This document shows positions 24,310-32,513 of a stretch of DNA of 34,578 bases, in pieces. The notes under the pieces were generated by a model that did no database searches, was not told the origin of the DNA, and saw nothing but the letters and a program-made list of their open reading frames with translations. Position 1 is the first letter of the stretch. Each line of letters opens with the position of its first letter. The position numbers and the translations under genes are program-made. Origin of the DNA: Clostridiales bacterium (GTDB taxonomy: Bacteria; Bacillota; Clostridia; Lachnospirales; Lachnospiraceae); the NCBI GenBank assembly GCA_020859985.1, contig JAJBVD010000072.1:1-34578 (forward strand), read 5' to 3'.

Positions 24310-26253
24310 TTACGAATTCTTCAATATTCCCCGCATATCCTCGGTCACGTTCCCATATCCAACCGGATTCTCATTGGAATCATATACATAACCCGTCTGG
24401 ATAACGATATAATATGTTCCGTTCATATAAATTCGTGCATCGCGGTGTGTCTGGCTCGAAGCGCTGCTCATCCTTACCGTATCCGATTCATATCCTAAGT
24501 CAGCAGCAACATCACAGGCAAGCATCGCATATGCCCAGCAGTCCCCGCCCTGCCCATCACTAAAACAATAGGCACTGCTTCTGCTGGAATCATAGCCGTA
24601 TTTATTATAAATATTGGCTACAAGCATCGAGATTTTCTCGATGTCCGTCAGTCCAGCAACATTCTCATTGATCCACAGCTTTGCCTCGATTCCTTTTCTC
24701 CAGGACACGTAAGCTAAATAATCACTGTCCGTAGATGTCACCTCGACCGTAACTGTCTGAAACAGGGAGCCATTGAGGTAAACATATAGGTTACAGTTCT
24801 CCTGCCTGCGGCCATAAAAACGGATTCTGGTATAAAAAGCATTCGTTTCATTTTGACTGTCATAAAATGCTGTGGGGCCATCAATCCCTGTTACCTGAAC
24901 GCAATCGCTGCTGAACTGAAATTCGACTTCATCCGATACATTTTCACAGTACAGCGCAACTGACCATTGCTTCCCGCCGGAGATAGAAACTGATCCGTCC
25001 GAAACGCGGTATACATATGCCTTATTCACCGTCACCTCGCAGGTCAGCGTCACTTTTCCATTCACCTTGCAGGTAACAGTAGCTGCCCCCGATTTACCGG
25101 CTGCTACGCTTGTAACCGTGCAGGAATTGCCGGAACCAGTAACTTTCACAACAGATGTGTCGCTGCTGGACCAGACGAATGTGTCGCTCGTGCTGTATTC
25201 GCCCGCATCAGTTTCACACTTCACCGTCGTACTTTCCTTGCTATTAATCGACAGCGATGAGCTGGACAGCCGGTATGTCCGTACAGTTACGGATTTAGTC
25301 AAACTCTTTTTCACAGTCCCATTGTAAGAAACGCTAACCGTAATCGTAGCCGAGCCACCGGAAACACCCGTAATCTTACCCGCCGATGAAACCGTCGCCA
25401 CCGACGTATCAGAGGAACTGTAGGCAACCTTATATCCGCTCGTCACGGTAGCTTTCGCAGTCACTGATTTTCCCGGCGAAATTGTCACGGCAGATGTATC
25501 ATAGGATACGGAAAGTGCCGGTGCGGTCGATGCTGTTTCGGCAGAACCGGATGAAGAAGTAATGCCATTTGTGTTATTCGAAGTACTGCTGCTGGAACTA
25601 CTGTTGCCGGAACTATTGCTGTCAGAACTGCCGCTGCCTGATGCTGATGAAGCCGTGACCGTGCCGGCTGCAGCGTTTGTGACCGTCACCTTTTTCTTAA
25701 ATGTCTTAAGGAGCTTTCCTTTATAATAAATTTGGGCTGCAATAGTTGCCGTACCGCTGCTTTTTGCCGTGATCTTACCCTTACTGTTTACCGTCACAAC
25801 ACTCTTTTTTGATGAACTGTACTTCACTGTACAGCCGCTCTGGGCGGTCGCTTTAACCGTCTTCGAACTGCCCTTTGATAGTGTAACTGCAGAAGTATCG
25901 TACTTGAATGATGTGGAATTCGTAGCAATCAGATAAATCTTCTTAACCAGTTTCCCGGACGCATTGTAGCATTTCAATACGGCAGTACCTTTTTTCTTCG
26001 CGGTTACCTTATATTTTTTTGTCGATTTCTTTTTCGCTGTCGCAACTGTGGTTTTGGATGACTTCACTTTTGCATAACCGCTCACGTTATATGATTTTCC
26101 GACAGTCAGAACCTTTACACTCGTCGAGGCAGCTTCCGCCGTGATCGTACTACCCGCAGGCATATGAAAACAGAGAATCATCATAATAATCGTGATAACT
26201 AAGCGCAGTGCACAGCCGACATGGTTTTTTTCTTTACGAATATTTCGTTCCAT
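24310..26253 (-). CDS. Secreted BIG2-repeat protein with C-terminal transglutaminase-like domain
   Basis: The 647-residue protein starts at ATG 26253 (GGAGG 8 nt upstream). It has a basic start and signal helix ending near AEAA. About four bacterial Ig-like (BIG2) modules follow, with repeated TVSSAGKITGVSGGSATI-type motifs. A Ser/Asn-rich linker separates the second and third. The C-terminal 130 residues look like a transglutaminase/papain-like domain, with Cys572 in GGDCWAYAML and His603 in SSQTHRDARIYMNG followed by TYYIVIQTGY. No membrane anchor is present, so it is secreted or held by other means. It stands between the second transglutaminase-like gene and the giant protein, with its own promoter and terminator. 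Substrate unknown; crosslinking or cleavage of surface proteins is possible. Confidence 0.88.
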   Translation of the reverse strand: MERNIRKEKNHVGCALRLVITIIMMILCFHMPAGSTITAEAASTSVKVLTVGKSYNVSGYAKVKSSKTTVATAKKKSTKKYKVTAKKKGTAVLKCYNASGKLVKKIYLIATNSTSFKYDTSAVTLSKGSSKTVKATAQSGCTVKYSSSKKSVVTVNSKGKITAKSSGTATIAAQIYYKGKLLKTFKKKVTVTNAAAGTVTASSASGSGSSDSNSSGNSSSSSSTSNNTNGITSSSGSAETASTAPALSVSYDTSAVTISPGKSVTAKATVTSGYKVAYSSSDTSVATVSSAGKITGVSGGSATITVSVSYNGTVKKSLTKSVTVRTYRLSSSSLSINSKESTTVKCETDAGEYSTSDTFVWSSSDTSVVKVTGSGNSCTVTSVAAGKSGAATVTCKVNGKVTLTCEVTVNKAYVYRVSDGSVSISGGKQWSVALYCENVSDEVEFQFSSDCVQVTGIDGPTAFYDSQNETNAFYTRIRFYGRRQENCNLYVYLNGSLFQTVTVEVTSTDSDYLAYVSWRKGIEAKLWINENVAGLTDIEKISMLVANIYNKYGYDSSRSSAYCFSDGQGGDCWAYAMLACDVAADLGYESDTVRMSSASSQTHRDARIYMNGTYYIVIQTGYVYDSNENPVGYGNVTEDMRGILKNS

Positions 26254-26285
26254 CAATCATACCTCCCATCGAATGCTTTTTCCAT

Positions 26286-26314
26286 ATCTTAGTCTGTTCT
26301 GCGTTTAATTACAA
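26286..26314 (-). promoter_or_regulatory. Possible promoter of the BIG2/transglutaminase-like gene
   Basis: On the minus strand TTGTAA (complement of 26309-26314) and TAAGAT (26286-26291) are 17 bp apart. Each matches the consensus at 4 of 6 positions. The site lies 33 bp before the start codon. The rest of the 26254-26532 gap holds a terminator and a purine-rich stretch. Confidence 0.45.
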
Positions 26315-26367
26315 TTTTGTCGCCTGTCGCCCATTCCGTATTATGAACAATCAGCATACAATATATA

Positions 26368-26403
26368 GAAAAACCGCCGCAGACTTTTTACGTATGCGAC
26401 GGT
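26368..26403 (-). terminator. Terminator after the 114-residue unknown gene
   Basis: The 9-bp stem (26395-26403 with 26373-26381, one G-U pair) has a 13-nt loop and is followed by TTTTTC on the minus strand. It lies about 130 nt after the stop codon at 26533. The space between is rich in GAGAAAAAA-type repeats. Confidence 0.75.
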
Positions 26404-26532
26404 CGCTTAAGCTCTTTTTCTGTCATCCCACTTCTGACAGGTTAAAGCATAGCACATATTTATTCTCTTTGGTTCTCTTTTTTTCTCTTTTTTTCTCTAA
26501 AATTCTCTCATGGTTCAAATGTTACTGTTTTG

Positions 26533-26877
26533 TTAGTCTGGCTGGTCTTTCAACATTTTTAATTTCCGCAGATATGCGATACTGTCTGCACATCCCTGGA
26601 AGTAAATGTTCTCTCTTTCCATGCTCTCCATTGCTTCCCGGTCATCAATAACAGTAAGCAGTTTTTCACATTCTTCCGCAGTCAGACACTGCGGTTCTTT
26701 CAGATCCAACACGTTTCTAACTTTCGAATATTTCTCATAGATTGCAGCAGTCTCATTCAGATATTCTCGATATCTGACATCATTGCTGTCTACCTTTCCT
26801 GCGGAATCCAAATACCCCAAAAACTCTGAGCCGAACTTATCAAAAAAAGTCTGGATTTTCAAGTCCTGTTTCATCAT
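26533..26877 (-). CDS. Unknown 114-residue protein
   Basis: The protein begins MMKQDLKIQTFFDKFGSEF. It is predicted to be mostly helical, soluble and acidic, with no signal peptide. GGAG precedes two adjacent ATG codons, and the second has the better spacing. It contains LTAEECEKLLTVIDDREAM and two Cys in the C-terminal half. I do not recognise the family. It has its own promoter and terminator, so it is transcribed as a single gene between two secreted transglutaminase-like proteins although it is itself cytoplasmic. No function is proposed. Confidence 0.75.
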   Translation of the reverse strand: MMKQDLKIQTFFDKFGSEFLGYLDSAGKVDSNDVRYREYLNETAAIYEKYSKVRNVLDLKEPQCLTAEECEKLLTVIDDREAMESMERENIYFQGCADSIAYLRKLKMLKDQPD

Positions 26878-26964
26878 ACCACTCCTTTGATTTAATTCTT
26901 CTTATCTATCAAAACGTATATCCGGTCGATAAACCACTACGTCGGCTTGATAAAAAGTGAATTC

Positions 26965-26993
26965 ATCTTATGATGAAACTTTCGTTAGGTCAA
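26965..26993 (-). promoter_or_regulatory. Promoter of the 114-residue unknown gene
   Basis: TTGACC (complement of 26988-26993) and TAAGAT (26965-26970) are 17 bp apart on the minus strand, matching the consensus at 5 and 4 of 6 positions. The -10 is identical to that of the BIG2/transglutaminase-like gene. It leaves an 80-nt 5' UTR. Confidence 0.55.
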
Positions 26994-27044
26994 CTTTGCT
27001 ACCTTATGGAATCCGTTGGCACATCTCAAAATTAATCATCCAGA

Positions 27045-27866
27045 TTATTTCCATTTCACTTTTCCATTGCTGACCGTCATTGTATAAACCTTATCACAAC
27101 GCAAACGGAATGGATAAGAAGAACGTTTCACCAAAAACAGGTTTTTACTCGTATAAGCTCTTTGCATACTGCAGTCAATCATTTTCCATGTAGAGCCAAT
27201 CTTTACCTCACACCACCCATGAGCACTAAGCGATCTCGTTGAAGAAGAAGTAACGCCTCCGACAGCTAGGCGGCTATCATATCCCAATACTCTGGCTATA
27301 TAAACCATAGCCGCTGCATATCTATAACAGTTTCCTGTTTTATTTTTAAACATATATGTAGCATAGGATGCGGCTGTTTTTGCGGTAGGCGCTCCATCAT
27401 ACATACGTGAATATGGATACTTGCATAATGCTTTAAAACAGGATTTCAAGCGTTGCTGTCTGGTCTGACTGCTTTTAGAATTTTTTACAACAAAAGCGAC
27501 CGCATATTTAATCTGGGATGTTGTTACTCGAACTCCTGTTTTATCTACATAATAATAGCCTTTCTTCTTACTGCCAACAATTTTATTTGTCTGCAGTCTG
27601 CCTGCACTACTGAAATAATAATACTTTCCGGAAATTTTCTTCCATCCGGTCGTCTTTTTCCCATTCACGTAGTAATACTTGTAATTATCAACAGTCTTCC
27701 ATCCAGTATATGCAGCTTCTGTCTCCTGAGTCTCCGCCTCTTCTGCTCTCACAACAGATGCCTGTGGCATTGCTATCAAAGAAGCCAAAAAAATTGTCCC
27801 TAACAGAAAAGCAACTGGAATAAATAAATTCAGTAAATAAGCCTTTACATTATTTTCCTTTTTCAT
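27045..27866 (-). CDS. Secreted transglutaminase-like protein with cell-wall-binding repeats
   Basis: The 273-residue protein has a signal peptide (to about residue 41, VVRA). Then come about three choline/glucan-binding-type repeats (52-115; TGWKKISGKYYYFSSAGR, GYYYVDKTG). A transglutaminase-like domain follows with Cys180 (KTGNCYRYAAAM), His216 (SAHGWCEVKIG) and Asp231 (WKMIDCSM), a complete triad. Such proteins act outside the cell as crosslinking enzymes, peptidases or wall-bound accessory proteins. Its placement near a sortase and a giant anchored protein suggests a role in surface assembly; that is inference. A good promoter lies 38 bp upstream and GGAGG precedes the ATG. Confidence 0.9.
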   Translation of the reverse strand: MKKENNVKAYLLNLFIPVAFLLGTIFLASLIAMPQASVVRAEEAETQETEAAYTGWKTVDNYKYYYVNGKKTTGWKKISGKYYYFSSAGRLQTNKIVGSKKKGYYYVDKTGVRVTTSQIKYAVAFVVKNSKSSQTRQQRLKSCFKALCKYPYSRMYDGAPTAKTAASYATYMFKNKTGNCYRYAAAMVYIARVLGYDSRLAVGGVTSSSTRSLSAHGWCEVKIGSTWKMIDCSMQRAYTSKNLFLVKRSSYPFRLRCDKVYTMTVSNGKVKWK

Positions 27867-27904
27867 ACCTGTTTTTCCCTTCCTCCATGGTATTTACAGT
27901 TTAA

Positions 27905-27933
27905 AATATATACCGTTCGGCCTTCTTTTTCAA
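27905..27933 (-). promoter_or_regulatory. Promoter of the wall-binding transglutaminase-like gene
   Basis: TTGAAA (complement of 27928-27933) and TATATT (27905-27910) are spaced by 17 bp on the minus strand, each matching the consensus at 5 of 6 positions. The start would be near 27898, giving a short 5' UTR with a GGAGG site. Confidence 0.75.
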
Positions 27934-27943
27934 TAAGAAAACA

Positions 27944-27987
27944 GCCTGCAGCTTGAGAAAATACTGAGATTTTCATTAGCTGAAGGC
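27944..27987 (-). terminator. Possible terminator after the 88-residue unknown gene
   Basis: The stem GCCTTCAGCT / AGCTGCAGGC (27978-27987 with 27944-27953, one mismatch) has a 24-nt loop and is followed by TGTTTTCTT on the minus strand. The long loop makes it a weak case. Confidence 0.4.
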
Positions 27988-28018
27988 CGTCAGGCATCTT
28001 ACGCTTATCTGTTTTCAT

Positions 28019-28285
28019 TCAATGGAGCATTCGTTCCCGGTCCCTTGCTCCCATCAGGTAAGCTCCTTTCATAACGCGCTCCCACATCTCATCGGACTTT
28101 GTCATCAGTTCATCAAAGAATAAATATTCTTTGCTGTCCGGACCACCAAGCATCTTCTCAAATTCCTGTTCTTTCTGAAAAAATTCTTCATTGAGTTTCC
28201 GATACTCCTCGTCATCTTCTACCGCAGCAGAAACAGGTTCATCGTAAACCTTATCAAAATAATCTGCTATAAAAGATCGATTCAT
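28019..28285 (-). CDS. Small unknown acidic protein (88 aa)
   Basis: I place the start at ATG 28285 because AAGGAGG lies 6 nt upstream. The same frame is open for 31 more codons, but that stretch is basic, unlike the rest, and has no ribosome binding site. The protein begins MNRSFIADYFDKVYDEPV, is acidic and helical, and ends in MKGAYLMGARDRERML. The ending resembles small Firmicutes mobile-element proteins of the DUF6809 type, a tentative match from memory. Function unknown. The 190 bp before it hold no other gene that I can support. Confidence 0.65.
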   Translation of the reverse strand: MNRSFIADYFDKVYDEPVSAAVEDDEEYRKLNEEFFQKEQEFEKMLGGPDSKEYLFFDELMTKSDEMWERVMKGAYLMGARDRERMLH

Positions 28286-28476
28286 AGTTTTCCTCCTTCC
28301 CGGTCTGGCAGGCCGTTTCCATTGTTTTAAACCAGCGCAGGTCTGATTCAGCCTCTCGCTTTGTTCATCTGTAAACATCCATCATTTTATCAAAGCAGCG
28401 AAAAATCTCAACGATGTTACCTTTCAGATACTGCCAGATTGAAAAAATAACCAGTCCCCAACTTAACTGCTGTCGA

Positions 28477-29010
28477 TCACCGTCCGCTGCGGCCTCCAGA
28501 GTTCCGACTATATGCCTCCTGCTCATCCCGTTCTTTCGGCTCAAACCAGATTCCGAAATGCTCCCTGCATTGAGACAGGATATCCTGCTTCGCGTTTTCT
28601 ATGATTCTTTGTTTGATTTCATCTAGCGTATCAGAAAACAGATAAAATTCTCCCGAAGCGGATGGCGGGGATGTAATAAACCAGATACCAGCCACATGAT
28701 CCTCCAATGTCCGGTCTGTCAGAATAATCGTTCCGCCGCCCTCCAGATAATGTTCATAGCTGCCATGGCTAAAGAAAGCAGAAAACTCGCCGACATTCAC
28801 GAATGTGCGCCTGTCCTTAAACTGAAAGCTGACTTTGCCATTTGAAGCGTAAAAGGAATATTCATCTATATCACGCAACAAACAGGACTCATCGCCATTA
28901 TGTGCTGCCAGAACCCGTCTGAGATTTTCACCGTCATTCACAATCCCGTTATTGCGTGTCTCTATATCGAAAGAGTTTTGTTTTAAAAATACTTCAATCT
29001 GTCTGTGCAT
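28477..29010 (-). CDS. Unknown 177-residue protein coupled to the sortase gene
   Basis: The start is ATG 29010, with GGAGG 6 nt upstream and inside the end of the sortase gene (17-nt overlap), so the two are probably co-translated. The protein begins MHRQIEVFLKQNSFDIETRN. It is soluble with no signal peptide, and contains several strands (SFYASNGKVSFQFKDRRTF, GGGTIILTDRTLEDHVAG) and a helical, charged C-terminus. I do not recognise the family. Its coupling to the sortase may reflect shared control rather than shared function. Confidence 0.75.
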   Translation of the reverse strand: MHRQIEVFLKQNSFDIETRNNGIVNDGENLRRVLAAHNGDESCLLRDIDEYSFYASNGKVSFQFKDRRTFVNVGEFSAFFSHGSYEHYLEGGGTIILTDRTLEDHVAGIWFITSPPSASGEFYLFSDTLDEIKQRIIENAKQDILSQCREHFGIWFEPKERDEQEAYSRNSGGRSGR

Positions 29011-29845
29011 GATTTTCCTCCGTGATTGCTTCATCAGTCGTATTGCCTGCCCAAACCCGGTACCCGTGCACCACCTGTCTTGTTGCGCTGTTCCCGTTAC
29101 AGGTTGATAAGGTTACAACAGGACTTCCTGCATCCACCTCTGCTCCTGTATCAAGATCAGACGCATCCGCCATATCCGATACCCACTCTACATAATATTC
29201 CTGATCCGCAAATTGAATCGTAAATGTCTCTCCGTTTATTGCGGCAGAATGTATGGAAAAAATACGATAAAGATATTCCGCATCCGGTGTGTAGATCCAA
29301 AAGTATGGGCAGGAATCCAGTACGTCCGGATCATTCAGCTGTTTCAATTTTCCAAACATCGATCCATTCCGCATATTATGGCCATAGATTAGCGTATTAT
29401 CGTCCAAAAATGATGCTTCGTTCTGGTAATCCATAAAGATGCTGCCGGCAAAAAGGTAGCTGCCGTCCGGAGCGCGATGAAGATAATAGTCATTATCTTC
29501 CGACTGCATCACGGGGTATGAGATGTCCACAGCAGGAATCTGTATCCATGCGATGCAGTCCGGATACTGTTCTGATAATGCCTCCCAGTCCACGATAATA
29601 CGTTCTGGAGCATCAGCAGGGAGAAGAACATCTGTATCACTGCTGCCATCCTCATCAGGATCTCTACCTGTTTCATCTTCCGATTCCGCTCCATCCTCCT
29701 CCGGATAATCCGTGTAATAACCCTCCAGTGCCGTATATGTCTCGATTCCTTTCTGGTATCCCAGATAAACCCGCACAGCCATGATCACCCCGGCTGTAAA
29801 CATTACTGCGGCGGCAAGTCCGCCAATCCATTCTGTTTTCTTCAT
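28994..29845 (-). CDS. srtB: Class B sortase
   Basis: The 283-residue protein joins sorting-signal proteins to the wall. I chose ATG 29845, directly before the membrane anchor (about 6-28); a GTG 8 codons earlier is also open. After an acidic linker, the sortase fold begins near IDWE-type residues (IIVDWEALSEQYPDCIAWI) and carries IPAVDISYPVMQS, His156 (YGHNM), Cys249 (TLSTCNGN) and Arg256 (ATRQVVHG). This is the class B arrangement. It is the only sortase seen, and the giant protein's VQTGD signal is its obvious candidate substrate. Class B enzymes of Clostridia often accept motifs other than LPXTG. Confidence 0.93.
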   Translation of the reverse strand: MKKTEWIGGLAAAVMFTAGVIMAVRVYLGYQKGIETYTALEGYYTDYPEEDGAESEDETGRDPDEDGSSDTDVLLPADAPERIIVDWEALSEQYPDCIAWIQIPAVDISYPVMQSEDNDYYLHRAPDGSYLFAGSIFMDYQNEASFLDDNTLIYGHNMRNGSMFGKLKQLNDPDVLDSCPYFWIYTPDAEYLYRIFSIHSAAINGETFTIQFADQEYYVEWVSDMADASDLDTGAEVDAGSPVVTLSTCNGNSATRQVVHGYRVWAGNTTDEAITEENHAQTD

Positions 29846-29920
29846 AAGCACCATCCATTCCTTATCCACGCAGCTGCACTCCAGCCTTTTAGCATGGGCG
29901 AACGCAGCGTTTTCTGTATG

Positions 29921-30499
29921 TTATTCATTTCCACCTTCATCTGGAAAATATTTCCTGCTATCTGTGGAATCCGCAGAAACCGTTCCAGTTTTGCCAGGCT
30001 TCCCGGAGAAGCGGGAATTATAGATCATAACCAGATTCTCCAGTGCCTTTGTCCGCCTGCGAAATACGACCGCACGACAAAGACCGCTCTGTTTCGAATA
30101 CGCTTCCCACTTGATTTTCTTCACAAACAGGCAGACGATCACTTCCTCCTGATCATTGGGCAGCTTTTTTATGCATCTCTTCACATAGTCCAGCTTTTCC
30201 TGTGCCTTTGTTATCTGCAGCAGTTCCTGCGCCCGTTCTTTCATCTGCTGGTCCAGTTCGCGATGTACAGACAGCAGCGTGTAATACACATTATCCATCT
30301 TCATGCCTTTCGTGTATCCGCCCATGCCATCCGTATCTTTTTCCTGAAGAGCCTTTCTGTAAATACAGGCTTCCTCCGGCTCTATTCCGTTGTAGGCTTC
30401 CATAAGCATCTCCGGTATTTTTTTCTCCAGGACTTCTATTTCCCTCAGATACTCCATCATTTCTTTCTTATCCATCGGTTCAAAATCCATATAATTCAT
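29921..30499 (-). CDS. Sigma-region-4-like transcriptional regulator (192 aa)
   Basis: The N-terminal two thirds are helical and charged (MNYMDFEPMDKKEMMEYLRE, a long coiled-coil-like stretch around HRELDQQMKERAQELLQ). A helix-turn-helix region follows (IKKLPNDQEEVIVCLFVK, then WEAYSKQSGLCRAVVFRRR). This resembles sigma-70 region 4 or the DUF1492/ArpU-type regulators of phages and mobile elements. No region 2 is present, so it is not a full sigma factor. The C-terminal tail is Ser/Thr-rich. It lies between repA and the sortase, so it may control the surface or transfer genes; no target can be shown from the sequence. Confidence 0.7.
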   Translation of the reverse strand: MNYMDFEPMDKKEMMEYLREIEVLEKKIPEMLMEAYNGIEPEEACIYRKALQEKDTDGMGGYTKGMKMDNVYYTLLSVHRELDQQMKERAQELLQITKAQEKLDYVKRCIKKLPNDQEEVIVCLFVKKIKWEAYSKQSGLCRAVVFRRRTKALENLVMIYNSRFSGKPGKTGTVSADSTDSRKYFPDEGGNE

Positions 30500-30637
30500 G
30501 ATCCTACCCTCACCCTGATTACGGCTGCTAAATCACGCCGAAGTAAAAATATTAAATTGCCCTGTCTCAATCCGGATTAATCGAAACCAGGTTATTCATT
30601 TTGCGCAGAAAACCGCCTTTAAGCTTCTGACAGCAGA

Positions 30638-31837
30638 CTACCCGAAGCCCCCGGCCGAGACTGCCGCCCGATAATAATTTTTTGTGGTAACAGGCGCATT
30701 AAATACGCACGCGAGTATGTATGCCTTGATGTTCTTCACCTCATTTGCAGACTTGCTTATAGCCTCCACAATGTCCTGAATTTCAAAGTAACCCACCCGC
30801 ATCAGCCTGTCCGCCACATACTGATACGGATAATCGGTACCACTCACCGTCACCGTATCCTGAGGCACTCCGATCGCGTCTACCATGACGGATACAATCT
30901 CGTCAATGCAGTCTTTGTCCGATGGACGCACTTCACTGACCAGAAAATCATATTCGATATTCTCCCTGATCCTGTCCTCACAGGCTTTGATCTGGTCCAT
31001 CTTTCCATCATTCTGTTTTGCAACCGGCGAGCCGCATACATCCCTGTACTTTGAAAAATCAGAGGATGGATAGATAGACTCAGTATTACTCTTATCAGTA
31101 TTATTTAAGTCAGTATCATTAGGGTCGGCTTTTGCGACCTCCAGAGGTCGGATTTTCCGATTTCCAGAGGTCGATTTTTCCGACTTCTGGAGATTGTTTC
31201 CGTCCGACTTCTGAAAGTCGGCTTTTTCGACTTCTTGAAGTCGGTTTTTCCGACTTCTGGAAATCGGGCAGGATTCTCCCTGCTCATATTCCGGGTAATT
31301 GGCTTCATCCGCCTCCATAGCAGGCAATTCCCGCGCAAGTTCTTCCGCCCCGGACGAGTCAGAAGAATCAACTCTGTCGTCAGCTTCGTATTCAACAACT
31401 TCATCCTTTTCGAGTTCCGGCTCTGGCTCTCGTGTGAGCGAATCTCCGGTCTGGTCTTTTTTGTCTCTCACAAAATTTTTGACATAGATCAGATCCGGCC
31501 TGCCCAGGCCACGGCGAATGCGTTCGATCAGACCGATTCCTTTTTTCGTATCCAGTTCCGCCATCGTCTTGATACATTTGTCGCGGCCGCAGTTCAGATA
31601 TTCAGCAGCCTCCTCTATACTGAATACGATGTACACTCTCCCTTTTTCGTCAATCCAGTTATTCTTTCTGGACAAACACATCCGATCGAGCATCAGACCG
31701 TAAAGCACCTTCGCCTCACAGGACACTTTTTTGAAATAATCATCGGTAAATAAAGCCTTCGGGATGCGGTAGAACACAAACTGCTCTGCCTGGCACTCAA
31801 GGAAATAGCTAAATTCAAACGAGTTTTCTTTCTCCAT
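30638..31837 (-). CDS. repA: RepA_N-family replication initiator
   Basis: The 399-residue protein starts at ATG 31837 (GAGG 7 nt upstream). Its N-terminal 120 residues match RepA_N initiators: FVFYRIPKALFTDDYF, EAKVLYGLMLDRMCLS, NNWIDEKGRVYIVFS, IEEAAEYLNCGRDKC and GLGRPDLIYVKNF. A low-complexity middle is encoded by DNA iterons. The C-terminal domain (about 300-390; RENIEYDFLVSE, YPYQYVADRLMRVGYFEI, VKNIKAYILACVFNAP) is the DUF6017-type ending common in Clostridia elements. It starts replication by binding the iterons. Together with parA/parB it gives plasmid-like maintenance, whether the element is free or integrated. Confidence 0.93.
   Translation of the reverse strand: MEKENSFEFSYFLECQAEQFVFYRIPKALFTDDYFKKVSCEAKVLYGLMLDRMCLSRKNNWIDEKGRVYIVFSIEEAAEYLNCGRDKCIKTMAELDTKKGIGLIERIRRGLGRPDLIYVKNFVRDKKDQTGDSLTREPEPELEKDEVVEYEADDRVDSSDSSGAEELARELPAMEADEANYPEYEQGESCPISRSRKNRLQEVEKADFQKSDGNNLQKSEKSTSGNRKIRPLEVAKADPNDTDLNNTDKSNTESIYPSSDFSKYRDVCGSPVAKQNDGKMDQIKACEDRIRENIEYDFLVSEVRPSDKDCIDEIVSVMVDAIGVPQDTVTVSGTDYPYQYVADRLMRVGYFEIQDIVEAISKSANEVKNIKAYILACVFNAPVTTKNYYRAAVSAGGFG
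31135..31266. repeat. Six palindromic iterons within repA, likely replication origin
   Basis: Six 16-bp units of the form CGACTTCTGGAAGTCG start at 31135, 31158, 31181, 31205, 31228 and 31251, spaced 23-24 bp with T-rich spacers (GGTTTTTC). Most units are near-palindromes. RepA_N plasmids are known to keep their iterons and origin inside the rep gene. The array encodes the repeated EVEKADFQKS-type peptide of RepA. Confidence 0.88.
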
Positions 31838-31868
31838 TTCCAATCCTCACTTCTTTCATTCCGTTTGT

Positions 31869-32150
31869 TCAGGAATATGACTGCCAGGCACCGGCTCTGT
31901 TCCGTGCCTCGATCAGTGCCTGATTCCGCAGCGATTGTTTCTCGTACCCCAGCGTCACAAGCTCACCGTAATTGATACTTATCCGCTTCAATCCGCATTC
32001 TGCTTCGATAAAATGCGGATACACAGCCGTTACGGTATAAGAAAAGCAACCGACTCTTGTTGGCCGTGCACAAACATAAGCCGTCTGCGAACTGCTTTTG
32101 TACTCAATCACATCCCCGACTCTGACGTTGTGAACTGTATTTTGCTTCAT
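31869..32150 (-). CDS. Small unknown protein (93 aa)
   Basis: The protein begins MKQNTVHNVRVGDVIEYKSS and is rich in beta strands (GCFSYTVTAVYPHFIEAECG). It ends with the helical LRNQALIEARNRAGAW. GAGGTGAG lies upstream of the ATG. The VRVGDVIEY start suggests a small beta-barrel fold, but no family is recognised. It lies between parB and repA in the same direction, a position often held by small accessory genes of replication modules. Confidence 0.75.
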   Translation of the reverse strand: MKQNTVHNVRVGDVIEYKSSSQTAYVCARPTRVGCFSYTVTAVYPHFIEAECGLKRISINYGELVTLGYEKQSLRNQALIEARNRAGAWQSYS

Positions 32151-32207
32151 ATTGACTCACCTCACTCTTTCATTCTCCATCAATCCTCTGGTCTCTCAAT
32201 TCCATGG

Positions 32208-32468
32208 TCAGGAACCCGTTCTCTGATCTTCCACCAGATACAGATATGCACTCTGTCCGGAATTCATAAGAAAGGCAAAGCTGTCAGCCTCGGCTTGATC
32301 CGCGAAGCGGGCCGACAACTGTCTTCCCATCTCCATTCCAGAAAGGACATTAATCCTTTTGAATACAGCAAACGGCAACGCTTTCCGATGCGCATTCGCT
32401 GTAATCTGCATCGCGATTGTGATTCCCTCATTCAGGTTTTTCTCATATTCCTTTTCGCTGATTTCCAT
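32208..32468 (-). CDS. Small unknown helical protein (86 aa)
   Basis: I place the start at ATG 32468 because AGGGGG lies 8 nt upstream. A GTG 14 codons earlier, just after the parB stop, is also in frame. The protein begins MEISEKEYEKNLNEGITIAM, is charged and soluble, and contains MEMGRQLSARFADQAEADSF. No family is recognised. It probably shares the parA-parB transcript. Confidence 0.7.
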   Translation of the reverse strand: MEISEKEYEKNLNEGITIAMQITANAHRKALPFAVFKRINVLSGMEMGRQLSARFADQAEADSFAFLMNSGQSAYLYLVEDQRTGS

Positions 32469-32513
32469 GTCCGTTTCCCCCTGTTCATTCACACTATCAG
32501 CCGCTGTCACCTG

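Noticed and set aside
26460-26515. TTCTCTTTTT repeats as a microsatellite or phase-variable tract
   Set aside because: The units are irregular and non-coding, lying between a stop codon and its terminator. No promoter spacing depends on them.
28286-28378. N-terminal 31-codon extension of the 88-residue gene
   Set aside because: It has no ribosome binding site and basic composition unlike the rest, whereas AAGGAGG stands right before the internal ATG.
29894-30580. 228-residue plus-strand frame opposite the regulator gene
   Set aside because: The product is rich in Phe, Leu and His with no signal-peptide or domain pattern. The minus-strand gene has a helix-turn-helix and a ribosome binding site.
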